NCBI RefSeq assembly: GCF_014697125.1
Contig: NZ_JACJRG010000036.1
Coordinates: forward strand, 1-59,533
From: Anabaena minutissima FACHB-250
GTDB lineage: Bacteria > Cyanobacteriota > Cyanobacteriia > Cyanobacteriales > Nostocaceae
Reading direction: 5' to 3'
DNA length: 59,533 nt
A model generated the notes under the pieces. It did no database searches. It was given only the letters and a program-made list of their open reading frames with translations, and had not been told where the DNA came from. This document shows, one piece after another, positions 45,072 to 53,451 of this stretch (the first letter of the stretch is position 1; each line of letters starts with the position of its first letter). Both the position numbers and the translations under genes were made by a program.

Positions 45072-46070
45072 ATGGATGCGTTTACAGTGGATAATTCCAA
45101 GGTTGCTAATAATTCCTTACCACACGGCCTGGCTGATGATGAAATCGCTCTGGATAATTCTGAAGAGCCAGTTGACGGTCAAGAAGCAGATGAGGAAAAA
45201 ACATCCATCCCTACCGCCAAAGTTTATGCTGATGACGAAAGTGTTGCAGTTGAAATAGTTGTTACCTCCGAACTTACCACAGATGAGTGGCGCGATCGCA
45301 TATTTTTAGAAAGGCAAGTTGAACGAGCATTTTACGCAGCTGCTAAAGCATTGAAAGAACTACGAGATAGACGTTTGTACCGTTCTACTCACTCAACATT
45401 TGAAGATTACTGCCGTTCCCGTTTTGGCTTTACTCACCGCCATGTGAACTACTTGATAGCTGGTTCATCGGTGGTTGATAATCTCTTGGGAACCATTGGT
45501 TCCCAAATTGAAAACCCAGATGAAATGGGAACCATTGGTTCCCAAATCTTACCAACGAGCGAACGCCAAGTTAGACCATTAGTTCCCTTAGAACCAGAAC
45601 AACAACGTCTTGCTTGGCAACAGGCAATAGAGCAAGCTGGTGGTAAAATTCCCTCCGGTCGGATTGTTCAGGATATTGTGGACAAAATTCGAGACAGAAC
45701 CAAAGTGCCTAATCCTTACCGCCTTGGGGAAATATGTACTCTACTGCCCAAAGATAACCCAGAACTTAAAGGCAAAAGTGGTTGTTGGGGTGTCATCACT
45801 CACCTTGGGGACTATAGTTGCACTCTTGAGACTTGGGATGCTGAGTATACCGTGAAAATAGAACATCTCAAGTCCCTAGAACTGTCCGACAATGACTGCC
45901 AATTTATGCAACAACTATGTGTGAGACTGCGGCGGTTGCGTCAAATTGAAAACCGAGATAGTGCAGTAGATTGGCTTTGCTTGGGGTTAGGGAAACAACC
46001 CAAACCGTACCTTTCGCCTTTGCAGGAAAAATTGCTGGCTGATGTGGAACAAGAGTACGCACTCCATTAG
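45072..46070 (+). CDS. Plasmid DNA-binding protein (KorB/ParB-like context)
   Basis: 332 residues. An acidic N-terminus is followed at about 78-140 by AFYAAAKALKELRDRRLYRS, FEDYCRSRFGFTHRHVNYLI (HTH-like), typical of cyanobacterial plasmid proteins of this sort. A small C-terminal beta domain (GEICTLLPKDNPELKG, CWGVITHLGDYSCTLETW) could be SH3-like. Two palindromic direct repeats in the DNA give LGTIGSQI and MGTIGSQI. Probably a regulator or replication-associated binder; family not certain. Confidence 0.6.
   Translation: MDAFTVDNSKVANNSLPHGLADDEIALDNSEEPVDGQEADEEKTSIPTAKVYADDESVAVEIVVTSELTTDEWRDRIFLERQVERAFYAAAKALKELRDRRLYRSTHSTFEDYCRSRFGFTHRHVNYLIAGSSVVDNLLGTIGSQIENPDEMGTIGSQILPTSERQVRPLVPLEPEQQRLAWQQAIEQAGGKIPSGRIVQDIVDKIRDRTKVPNPYRLGEICTLLPKDNPELKGKSGCWGVITHLGDYSCTLETWDAEYTVKIEHLKSLELSDNDCQFMQQLCVRLRRLRQIENRDSAVDWLCLGLGKQPKPYLSPLQEKLLADVEQEYALH
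45486..45544. repeat. Two copies of a palindrome inside a gene
   Basis: Two copies of GGGAACCATTGGTTCCC, at 45488-45504 and 45527-45543, each a near-perfect palindrome (8-bp arms or longer). They sit in the frame of the preceding entry. Confidence 0.75.
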
Positions 46071-46144
46071 AAATAAAAGTTACCCGATTCAAATATTGGC
46101 CGTGTCGTTGCCTTCTATAAAATAGTGCTGAGTGTTGGCTTGCA

Positions 46145-46642
46145 CTAGCCAGCAATAACTTTTGGTCTCCTAGTGGAAGTTTGTAGCGTCAATTCACTCA
46201 GTACCCGTGCCACTTCCGTTGGCTGGGATGTTAACTTGGCTTTCATCTGTGTTCGCAGAATTGCCAATCGCTGGTAATGACCGTTTACCTTGTCTGCAAT
46301 TCCTAAACGTCGGGCTGCGGTACGAATACGAGGCTGGGGCAGTTTTTCTATTAAAAGCGTTAGAGATTCAGTATCAATATCATCTGTTCTGCTTGGCGCG
46401 GTAGTATCGGCTACTGGAATTGATAGAGATTCTAGATTATTTACAGGTTCTAAAGAAGCTGGTGAAATAAGTTGGTCTGTCACTTGCTTGTCGTTAACCG
46501 AGTATGCCGTGTTGTTTTGTTGATGAGTGCAAGCATTCCATAGCTTTACTAAACCTGCAAAGAAATCAAGTATCATCAAAATTGCATATACGGTGGCGAT
46601 GGCCAAAATCGCATTTTTCAAAAAGTCTTGAATATCTTGCAT
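46145..46642 (-). CDS. Membrane-anchored hypothetical protein
   Basis: 165 residues. An N-terminal membrane helix (AILAIATVYAILMILDFFAG) is followed by a linker and a C-terminal domain (RIRTAARRLGIADKVNGHYQ, RLAILRTQMKAKL) that is helical and basic. Convergent with the previous gene. No family recognised. Confidence 0.5.
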   Translation of the reverse strand: MQDIQDFLKNAILAIATVYAILMILDFFAGLVKLWNACTHQQNNTAYSVNDKQVTDQLISPASLEPVNNLESLSIPVADTTAPSRTDDIDTESLTLLIEKLPQPRIRTAARRLGIADKVNGHYQRLAILRTQMKAKLTSQPTEVARVLSELTLQTSTRRPKVIAG

Positions 46643-46759
46643 TTTCCGTGTCTCCAGTAAAATTGCGTGAAGTGTGTGCTGGCTTTTTATAGTTCTTTCC
46701 CCGTGAGGGATTGCACATTTTTCAACACCCCTAGCTACAAACTAGAGGTGTTACTGATT

Positions 46760-46993
46760 CTAGAAATGCTCAAAAGTTGAGGTTTCCGGTTGAAAGGCGA
46801 TTTCTATCTGGTAGTTTCTGTCATGCCAGCCAAGCAGATACCAGTAATTTTCTGAATACGATGGTGGTAGATTACAGGTACGGTCAGCCTCGCCTAACTC
46901 AAACCAATATAGTGTTAACCTATCGCGCTCCTGCATCAAAAAGTCAATTTCACGGTCGATGTCTGTGGTGATATTGCACATTTTATTGCTCAA
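46760..46993 (-). CDS. Small hypothetical protein
   Basis: 77 residues, TTG start, or ATG at about 46981. It has REIDFLMQERDRLTLYWFEL and YWYLLGWHDRNYQIEIAFQP, with many aromatics and no membrane segment. Function unknown. The start is weak. Confidence 0.4.
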   Translation of the reverse strand: MSNKMCNITTDIDREIDFLMQERDRLTLYWFELGEADRTCNLPPSYSENYWYLLGWHDRNYQIEIAFQPETSTFEHF

Positions 46994-47350
46994 TGGCTAT
47001 TTAAATTTCATTCCTCAGCAGCGCGTAAGCGTAAAAAAAAGCAAGCCACTGGTATTTCACAGTTCCTGATATCCACTCTAAATAAGGTATTTGTACGGGA
47101 AAATTCTGTATAATAGTTTGATATTGACGATATCCAGAAAAATTCTTGATATTATGATTAAAACGCCTGTAATCCTTACCCTAACTGAATCGCTTAGGGT
47201 GATATACGGAAAGTTTCAGCATAATAAATAGTTATGCGGCTTCGGTTATTGGTAGAGACAGTGTTTCAAAGTTGTCTGTTTGATGCTCAAATTGCAGATA
47301 GAATAACGGATCGGTTAAAGTCTTGTTTAAATTGAAACTGTGTTAGCCCT
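46994..47350. other. Spacer with promoter-like elements before the TPR gene
   Basis: Contains repeated GATAT-type motifs. TTGACG and TGATAT are spaced 17 bases, consistent with a sigma-70-type promoter near 47125-47155. No gene seen. Confidence 0.4.
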
Positions 47351-48298
47351 ATGGCAGAAACTCAAGCTTCAGAGCTTAAAGGGGAATACCTAGAACTGCT
47401 TCCTGAAATTTTTCAAACGATTCTCTCTAGTGAGGGTGATCCTCAGATCATTTATCCTTTTCTTCAGAAAAATTTAAAAAAGATAGATGATGGGTTGGTT
47501 GAAGAATTAAAAGTTTGGACAAATGGGATTCTGCCAAAACTGACTCCACAAGAAGCTCAAAGTCTGGCTGTAGCTGTCCTTATATTTAGCAATTTGATTC
47601 AACAATTTCCTTTGGGAAATCGAGCTAGCAATCTGGAAATTGCTATAGCAGGCTATCAGGCTGCGGCTAAAATCCTGACTCGCCATAGTTTTCAAGAAGA
47701 ATGGGCTTTAATACAAAACAGCTTGGGCAATGCCTATCTAGAAAGAATTAGAGGCAACAGGTTTAAGAATTTAGAGCTTGCTATTAAACACTATCAATTA
47801 GCTTTGGAAGTAACTTCCCTTGAAAAAAATCCTGGAAAGTGGGCTGATATTCAAGTTAACCTTGGAAACGCCTATATCGATAGAATCACAGGGGATAGAG
47901 CAGAAAACATTGAAAAGGCAATTGCTGAATATATGTCAGCTTTACAAATTTATACTCCCAATGAGTATCCAGTTGCGTGGGCTGGCATTCAAAATAATTT
48001 AGGTACTGCATATCGTCAACGAATCTTTGGAACACACCAAGATAATTTGGAACAAGCAATTGCGAGTTTTCAGAATACTCTAAGGATCTACACACGTGAT
48101 GCTTTCCCATTGGAATGGGCAACTACCATAGCAAATCTAGGGAATGTATACAGTCAGAGAGTTCGAGGAGATCGAGCAGAGAATCTTGAACAGGCAATTG
48201 CATCTTATCAATTAGCATTGCAGGTTTATACTCGTGAAGCATTCCCAGAAAACTGGGCTATGGTTCAAAACAACCTTGCTGCAACCAAGGGGTTATAG
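47351..48298 (+). CDS. TPR protein related to CHAT-associated TPRs, effector domain absent
   Basis: 315 residues. About five TPR-like units recur from about residue 85 on, with NNLGTAYRQRIFGTHQDNLE, QAIASFQNTLRIYTRDAFP and ENLEQAIASYQLALQVY. This 42-residue variant is usual in cyanobacterial TPR-CHAT proteins, which are much longer and end in a caspase-like CHAT domain. Here the frame stops right after NNLAATKGL, so it is either a stand-alone scaffold or a truncated remnant. It is convergent with the WGR gene. Confidence 0.65.
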   Translation: MAETQASELKGEYLELLPEIFQTILSSEGDPQIIYPFLQKNLKKIDDGLVEELKVWTNGILPKLTPQEAQSLAVAVLIFSNLIQQFPLGNRASNLEIAIAGYQAAAKILTRHSFQEEWALIQNSLGNAYLERIRGNRFKNLELAIKHYQLALEVTSLEKNPGKWADIQVNLGNAYIDRITGDRAENIEKAIAEYMSALQIYTPNEYPVAWAGIQNNLGTAYRQRIFGTHQDNLEQAIASFQNTLRIYTRDAFPLEWATTIANLGNVYSQRVRGDRAENLEQAIASYQLALQVYTREAFPENWAMVQNNLAATKGL

Positions 48299-48403
48299 AG
48301 TTCGCTACTCACTTGAGTCGTTTTAATTTCTTTAGCCGTAAGGCTTGTGGCAGAGTGCAAGTGAAAGTGATTCTCTAAAGAAGTAAACCAACCTAAAGGA
48401 ATC

Positions 48404-48498
48404 AGAAGTCAGAAGATATCGTTATTCTGACTCCTGAATAATAACTAAAACTGTATTACAATCAATCGACCCCCTGCATCCATTTACTTCTGACTTCT
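48404..48498. repeat. Hairpins between convergent genes
   Basis: AGTCAGAA (48407-48414) and TTCTGACT (48425-48432) form an 8-bp stem. A larger 12-bp inverted pair, AGAAGTCAGAAG (48404-48415) and its complement (48487-48498), also exists. They could terminate both converging transcripts or be a small repeat element. Confidence 0.4.
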
Positions 48499-48510
48499 CC
48501 CTTTCTTTAG

Positions 48511-49308
48511 TTAATTAAATTGAACATAGTAGGAACGATTGTCTAAGTTTTCGGTGGATAATGATGGATTTCCTGAATCAATTCCCCACCTTACCCACCA
48601 AGAACGGTCATTTAATAAATCTGATGAAGACTGCGTTTGTATGGAGAGCATTTCCAAGCGTAACCTCTCTATTGCTTCTAATCCCTTTTGTAGTAAAGAC
48701 AGGATTTGTCGCTGCTGAGTAATCAATTGTCTTGTTCCCAGTATTGCTCTAGCATCTAGTTTTCTGCCAACTGGTAACGGGATACAACGCAGATAATCAC
48801 CCACAGCATCATTAAAGCTGCTATTATCCTGGTTATAGCTTCTTTCAACTGCGTTTAATGCCTGACTAGCTCTATTGATTGTGGATTTATTTATAGCTCC
48901 TAAATCAGTAATAAACAAGCCGTGAACGCAGTCAAATTTAATCAGCGTATCTCTGGAAATTGTATCTCCTATAGCTTGAATTTGAGATAATTTTTGTTGG
49001 AGTTGATTTACTGCATCAACTGGAAATTGACTCCAATCAAGCTGAGGATTTGTACCAGTATCTACCGTTGCAAAAGTGTAGCCTTTTTGGGTAGTTTTTT
49101 CCCAAACTAAAGTAGCTAGCTTGTTATTAGCTGCATTGCTAGAACCGCAAACATAAACATGAGTTCGGGGTGTATTTCCTACCCGTCCGTACTCTACCAG
49201 TAATTCCCCATTGGGCATTACATAACCGCACCAATATTTGTTATTGTTTGTTCCAGGGCGGACACAAATAAGCTTTTGGACTTTGAGTGCTTGAGTTTTA
49301 TCTGCCAT
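48511..49308 (-). CDS. WGR-like domain protein
   Basis: 265 residues. Residues about 10-85 have the WGR pattern: NKYWCGYVMPNGELLVEYGR (Y-G-R in place of W-G-R), then NNKLATLVWEKTTQKGYTF. WGR domains bind nucleic acid, for example in PARPs and with RNases or helicases. The rest is helical with GHPLPVGR-like loops (CIPLPVGRKLDARAILGTRQ). It is the last gene of the AAA/Ycf35 operon, 67 bases after the AAA stop. Confidence 0.65.
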   Translation of the reverse strand: MADKTQALKVQKLICVRPGTNNNKYWCGYVMPNGELLVEYGRVGNTPRTHVYVCGSSNAANNKLATLVWEKTTQKGYTFATVDTGTNPQLDWSQFPVDAVNQLQQKLSQIQAIGDTISRDTLIKFDCVHGLFITDLGAINKSTINRASQALNAVERSYNQDNSSFNDAVGDYLRCIPLPVGRKLDARAILGTRQLITQQRQILSLLQKGLEAIERLRLEMLSIQTQSSSDLLNDRSWWVRWGIDSGNPSLSTENLDNRSYYVQFN

Positions 49309-49375
49309 AGTTGAACACCAATAAAGTTGTTACCCGCCCAATCATTTCGTCAGATATTGAGCGGGGTAGAATCAC

Positions 49376-51055
49376 TTAGTTGAAATCAGAAAAATCGATG
49401 ATGTCGCTGTGCGAATTTTCACTGGTTGAATGAAAGGTAACAGAGCGATCGCGACTTCTATCGCAAGCTTCGGTTTCTGGTGCAGCCCATGTTGCGCCTC
49501 CAGAACGCGCCCATTTTCGCAGTTCTTCCAGCTCTCTGGTATTAGCTTTAAATTGTGCCGGAGTCCTATGAAGTTCTGCTAACAAGTCTTCAACAGACAC
49601 GTTGACTTTTCGGGTTTTGGCATAGGAATAACTAGCGCATTGTTGGACTATCTTTCTAATTTCTGCACCCGTATAATCTGCGCTCACAGTAGCTAATCTC
49701 TCAATTTCAGGTTTCTTAATTGCAACTTTGCAGTGATTTAGCTGTACATTCCAGATATCTTTTCTGGCTGATAAATTCGGCAAATCAACATAGAATATTT
49801 TGGTGAATCGCCTGAGAGTTTCGTCTTTAATTCCCCAAGGTCTATTGCAGGTTGCTGCTACAAATACACTACTTTTCTTTTCCTCAAACCATGTGAGGAA
49901 ATAGCCAAACATTCTCGCACTTGTACCACTGTCAGATTCTACGGCGTTCCCGCCCGGCATAAGCTTGTCAAACTCATCAATGAACAGGATGCTAGGTGCA
50001 AGGTCTTCTGCGGCTTGAATGTATTCCCGCAATCGTTCTTCACTTGCACCCAGTTCTCGACTCATCAAACTGCCAGTGTCCATAATTAAACTAGGCAAAC
50101 CCCAAAGTTGCGAGATGGTTTTGACGCACAAAGTCTTACCAGTACCTCCCACACCAACCCATAACGCCCCAGAAGGAAAGGGGATGTTGTATTTTTCTTG
50201 AGCCTCTGGTTCTAGCAGTGCAGCCATCGTTTCTGCCCATTCTGTAACTGTTGGCAATCCTTGTACAGCTACATCCGGAGATTCTGCATACCGAATACCC
50301 TTAGCGGCGAATTTCTTTTGTTTGTGTTTGGACAAAAATTCAATTGCCCCTACATCAACCTTTCTTAAGGATGTGGCACATAGAGAAATGGCATCTTCTA
50401 TTGCTTCATAAGACATCCCCTGCAAAGCGCGGATGAGGCGTTTTTTATCCGATGGACTAATGTTTATGGGTAGTTCTGCACCTTGAGCGATCGCACTTTT
50501 TCTCAATGCTTCTACTCGTGTGTCAAATATGTGTTCCGTTTCCTGCTGTGTGGGGTTAGGATTGTGCATATCTGCAATCAAGTCTTGAAAGACTTTGGGT
50601 GTCCTCAAATTGTCATGCAGGATAACCAGCCGATGGGAGCTACGCTTGGCTGCATTGAAAGTATCGATCGCAAGACGCACAAATACTGGATTGGGGTTGA
50701 TTCCAGTAATAAAAGGGTAGATATCTTTGAGGATGAAAAGTTTTCGGACAGTTGTGTTGTTAGCACACTCAGCCTCAATGTGTTTCAGGAGTGTTTCTAT
50801 AGGATGTCCCTTGGTATCAAAATTAGGAGCTGGTGTTTTAGGAAGTCCCGTAACTTTGCCAGAACGCATTTTTGGTTCTACTTTCTGCAAAGACTTAGCT
50901 ATATCCCAAATGTAACTTTCCATACCAAGACGGAGAGCAATATCAACAATTAGCTGATTGGTAATGTTGATTTCGCTAGCTGTCGGAGAATTGATTGCTA
51001 CTGTGGCACAACCAGCGTGAAACGAAGTGATGACTTCTTGTGTGTTAAATGTCAT
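49376..51055 (-). CDS. Ycf46-like AAA ATPase
   Basis: 559 residues. The N-terminal part resembles the Ycf46 preamble (LFILKDIYPFITG, HRLVILHDNLRTPKVFQDLI, RLIRALQGMSYEAIEDAIS). AAA core: Walker A GVGGTGKTLCVK (about 303-313), Walker B SILFIDEFDKLM (about 353-364), sensor FVAATCNRPWG, DETLRRFTKIFYVDLP. The C-terminal lid has SADYTGAEIRKIVQQCA. A distinct paralogue is at 21652-23307. It lies downstream of DUF2997 and Ycf35 genes, so probably acts with them. Confidence 0.82.
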   Translation of the reverse strand: MTFNTQEVITSFHAGCATVAINSPTASEINITNQLIVDIALRLGMESYIWDIAKSLQKVEPKMRSGKVTGLPKTPAPNFDTKGHPIETLLKHIEAECANNTTVRKLFILKDIYPFITGINPNPVFVRLAIDTFNAAKRSSHRLVILHDNLRTPKVFQDLIADMHNPNPTQQETEHIFDTRVEALRKSAIAQGAELPINISPSDKKRLIRALQGMSYEAIEDAISLCATSLRKVDVGAIEFLSKHKQKKFAAKGIRYAESPDVAVQGLPTVTEWAETMAALLEPEAQEKYNIPFPSGALWVGVGGTGKTLCVKTISQLWGLPSLIMDTGSLMSRELGASEERLREYIQAAEDLAPSILFIDEFDKLMPGGNAVESDSGTSARMFGYFLTWFEEKKSSVFVAATCNRPWGIKDETLRRFTKIFYVDLPNLSARKDIWNVQLNHCKVAIKKPEIERLATVSADYTGAEIRKIVQQCASYSYAKTRKVNVSVEDLLAELHRTPAQFKANTRELEELRKWARSGGATWAAPETEACDRSRDRSVTFHSTSENSHSDIIDFSDFN

Positions 51056-51131
51056 ATATTTGGTTTGGTGTCAAAACATCATTGAGCCAAGAGGAAGCGT
51101 TCTTAGGTAGTTGCTTCCTCTTAGCTTCTAC

Positions 51132-51329
51132 TTACCCATCGATTTCAACGGTTGAGAATGTGGTGATTGTAGGTTCAACGTACATCTGTGGTTTTGGTGT
51201 CACCTCAAGCTGTCCGAGTGCTTCTAAAGGTTCTGTGAGGTTTCGACAACTAGAGTCAGGTACACCTACCACTTCTACCTGTAAAGGTTGCCCCTTTTTC
51301 TGTTTGATAATAATTTGAGTTTGTGACAT
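51132..51329 (-). CDS. DUF2997 protein
   Basis: 65 residues, Shine-Dalgarno GGGAG 7 bases upstream. The pattern QIIIKQKKGQPLQVEVVGVP, CRNLTEPLEALGQLE matches DUF2997, a small beta-rich protein usually encoded beside Ycf35/DUF1257 in cyanobacteria. Sits between the AAA and Ycf35 genes. Confidence 0.75.
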   Translation of the reverse strand: MSQTQIIIKQKKGQPLQVEVVGVPDSSCRNLTEPLEALGQLEVTPKPQMYVEPTITTFSTVEIDG

Positions 51330-51341
51330 TTTTTACTCCCA

Positions 51342-51848
51342 TTACTGCCAATTATTCCAATCGTTACCATTTGAATTTGAGACAGTTAAACTTACTTTCT
51401 TAGTAAGAGTTGTTTGTAAGCTGCCATCATCGAGAGTGGATTGTTGGTAATCCCAAATTTCTGGAGGGTAGTGGATGTTGATGTAAGCTTGGTTATGAGC
51501 AAGTTGCACTTCTTCTTGGAAATTTCGCACATTGCCAAAGACGCTACCTAATAGATTTTGGTTAAAATCCCAAGCATCTACCTTAATTTCGTAGGCATTT
51601 GTAGTTGGGTTTTTGGCAAATCCAACATCAACTAAAGCATCACGATTGCGAGTCTTTAAGTAAGTGCGACGGATAATGATTTCTCCCTCATCTGTATTCC
51701 GCCTGTCGTAATCATTGAATAGTTGCATTGGAGATTCATAGATTTCAACTGGAATATCTATCTGATGAGATGCCAGTAGTGACTTTAGTCCTTCGACAAG
51801 AGCTTGCTTGTCTATTAGTGTTGTTTTTATGCTCGAAAAATGGCTCAT
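51342..51848 (-). CDS. Ycf35/DUF1257 protein
   Basis: 168 residues. The start MSHFSSIKTTLIDKQALVEG and GFAKNPTTNAYEIKVDAWDF are typical of Ycf35 (DUF1257), conserved in cyanobacteria and red-lineage plastids. 12 bases separate it from the DUF2997 gene. A plasmid-borne Ycf35-DUF2997-AAA set is unusual. Function unknown. Confidence 0.8.
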   Translation of the reverse strand: MSHFSSIKTTLIDKQALVEGLKSLLASHQIDIPVEIYESPMQLFNDYDRRNTDEGEIIIRRTYLKTRNRDALVDVGFAKNPTTNAYEIKVDAWDFNQNLLGSVFGNVRNFQEEVQLAHNQAYINIHYPPEIWDYQQSTLDDGSLQTTLTKKVSLTVSNSNGNDWNNWQ

Positions 51849-51994
51849 AAATTATTTCCATCCTTACATTTGGTGATTTATTCGTTATCTCGTTGTTACT
51901 CCCTAGACTGGGGACTAGGGACTGGGGAGATGAGGGAGAATAACTATGGACTGGCGAAATCTCTTCCTCATACTCAATACCCAATACCCAATCC

Positions 51995-53128
51995 CTAATC
52001 TTCAGATGCGGCGAATACTACCCAATCAGAACGGTCATCTAGGGAACTTTCAGCAATTGCAATTTCTCTCAGTTTTTGTTGTTCTAGCAGCATCGAAGCT
52101 GAAATTTCAGCAATTTTATTTTCCAGTTCTGACCGTCTTGATACTTGCTCTTTTGCTGAGATATTCGTGTCCTCAACTATCTGTTCAATATTGTTCATTA
52201 AGACAGTTAATGAAGGCACAGCACTGTTATCAGCATTGAGCAGTAATACTCTTGCTTTCTTAAGTTGTTTTTCAATGAACTTGCGAAACCGCACTGGCTT
52301 TCTTCCCGGTTCCCATGCTGCTAATGCCTCAATGAGTTCTCCAGCTAGTTGCTCACCAGATGAGATTGCTGCTGTTGCTAAACTTCTTTCCAGATTTTGG
52401 TCGTACTGCTCGATATAACGATTAATTTCTCCTAAGATACGAGCCTGTTCTTCTGATAGTTGCGTTGCTAGTGGTTTAACTATTTCCGGTCTAGCAATGT
52501 TAACTTGAAGATAATCATCAATTTCTTCTTTGGATGGATAAGCTGACAGCATTTCGTTGCGTGCTAATTCATAATCTTCAGCACTTAAACTCCATGCTTG
52601 TAACTGAAGGAACTTATCAAGTCGCCCAGTATATTCTGCTAATCCTTGCTCGTATTTTGTATGTAATTCAGTGCGAAGTGCTGGAGCTAGTTCGTCACGA
52701 ATACGTAGCAGTTGAGTCCACACAATTTGCGCCAATTCAATAGCACAAACCATGACAGAGCCATCTGGGGTAGTCCATTCTTTGACAGATTCAATTTCTG
52801 TTCGCAAAACCGCAGCAGCATCTTCTAAAGCTCTGAATACTGGAATACCACGCAAACCTACTTCACTGCGTGTAACTTTTTCGAGGTCTGATTCCAGGTA
52901 TTGTGTATTTTGGTCAGTAGTAACAGTAGAATCTGCTTGGAAGAAACTTTTACCAGAAAGTACCTGATGCCAGGATGGTGCTTTTTTCTTGGTGGCATTT
53001 TTCAAGCTAATTTTGAATCGCACCTTGGTTTTATTTAAGGTTCTCAGGTCATGGTTTCTGACAGTAGCAACATTTAGTAAACTGGATGAAGTTTCGGGTA
53101 ATGTGGGGGAGGTTATTACTTGTGTCAT
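51995..53128 (-). CDS. Large coiled-coil protein of the AAA/Ycf35 operon
   Basis: 377 residues, mostly helical, with long coiled-coil stretches (about 90-130, 215-250, 310-355; e.g. EEQARILGEINRYIEQYDQN, SRRSELENKIAEISASMLLE). The arrangement AYPSKEEIDDYLQVNIARPE resembles DUF3150-type proteins that partner AAA ATPases, but I could not confirm this. The tail ends DDRSDWVVFAASED. Likely a structural partner of the AAA protein. Confidence 0.6.
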   Translation of the reverse strand: MTQVITSPTLPETSSSLLNVATVRNHDLRTLNKTKVRFKISLKNATKKKAPSWHQVLSGKSFFQADSTVTTDQNTQYLESDLEKVTRSEVGLRGIPVFRALEDAAAVLRTEIESVKEWTTPDGSVMVCAIELAQIVWTQLLRIRDELAPALRTELHTKYEQGLAEYTGRLDKFLQLQAWSLSAEDYELARNEMLSAYPSKEEIDDYLQVNIARPEIVKPLATQLSEEQARILGEINRYIEQYDQNLERSLATAAISSGEQLAGELIEALAAWEPGRKPVRFRKFIEKQLKKARVLLLNADNSAVPSLTVLMNNIEQIVEDTNISAKEQVSRRSELENKIAEISASMLLEQQKLREIAIAESSLDDRSDWVVFAASED

Positions 53129-53451
53129 CGTTCTGATTTTTGTAAATTAGTCAGCAAAATTCCCCCAAGAAGTGAGCGCATATGTGTTGTTATAGCCATC
53201 CTATTTCAGTTGTGAAAAATATCAGTAATGGCGGTTGACAATCAACATTCAACAGCCTGTATGCGAAATTTCACAAATCATTTAGGACTGCTATAGTTCA
53301 TTGCTCACTTTTTAACTGGAAAGGAGAATTTTCTCTCATCTTTGGTGCGTAAGCACCGCCAAACCAAATCACTCCGTTATTGCCCTTAACGGAGTGATTT
53401 GTTCTGGGCTAGTTGTGAAACGAACACTGAAGGCGAACAGAGATAAACCTG
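53129..53451. other. Spacer within the minus operon
   Basis: Apart from the hairpins at 53344-53401 it holds no gene. A minor promoter for the downstream coiled-coil gene could lie near 53140-53330. Confidence 0.4.
53344..53401. terminator. Two strong hairpins in the minus operon
   Basis: CAAATCACTCCGTTA (53365-53379) pairs perfectly with 53387-53401 (15 bp, 7-base loop). GGTGC-GTAA-GCACC lies at 53344-53357. They sit between the OB-fold gene and the coiled-coil gene on the minus strand, so could attenuate or process the transcript. No long T-run. Confidence 0.5.

Noticed and set aside
45037..45258. 73-residue frame
   Set aside because: Overlaps the 332-residue gene in another frame; no motif or Shine-Dalgarno.
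47351..48298. CHAT protease
   Set aside because: Only TPR repeats are present; no caspase-like His-Cys domain.
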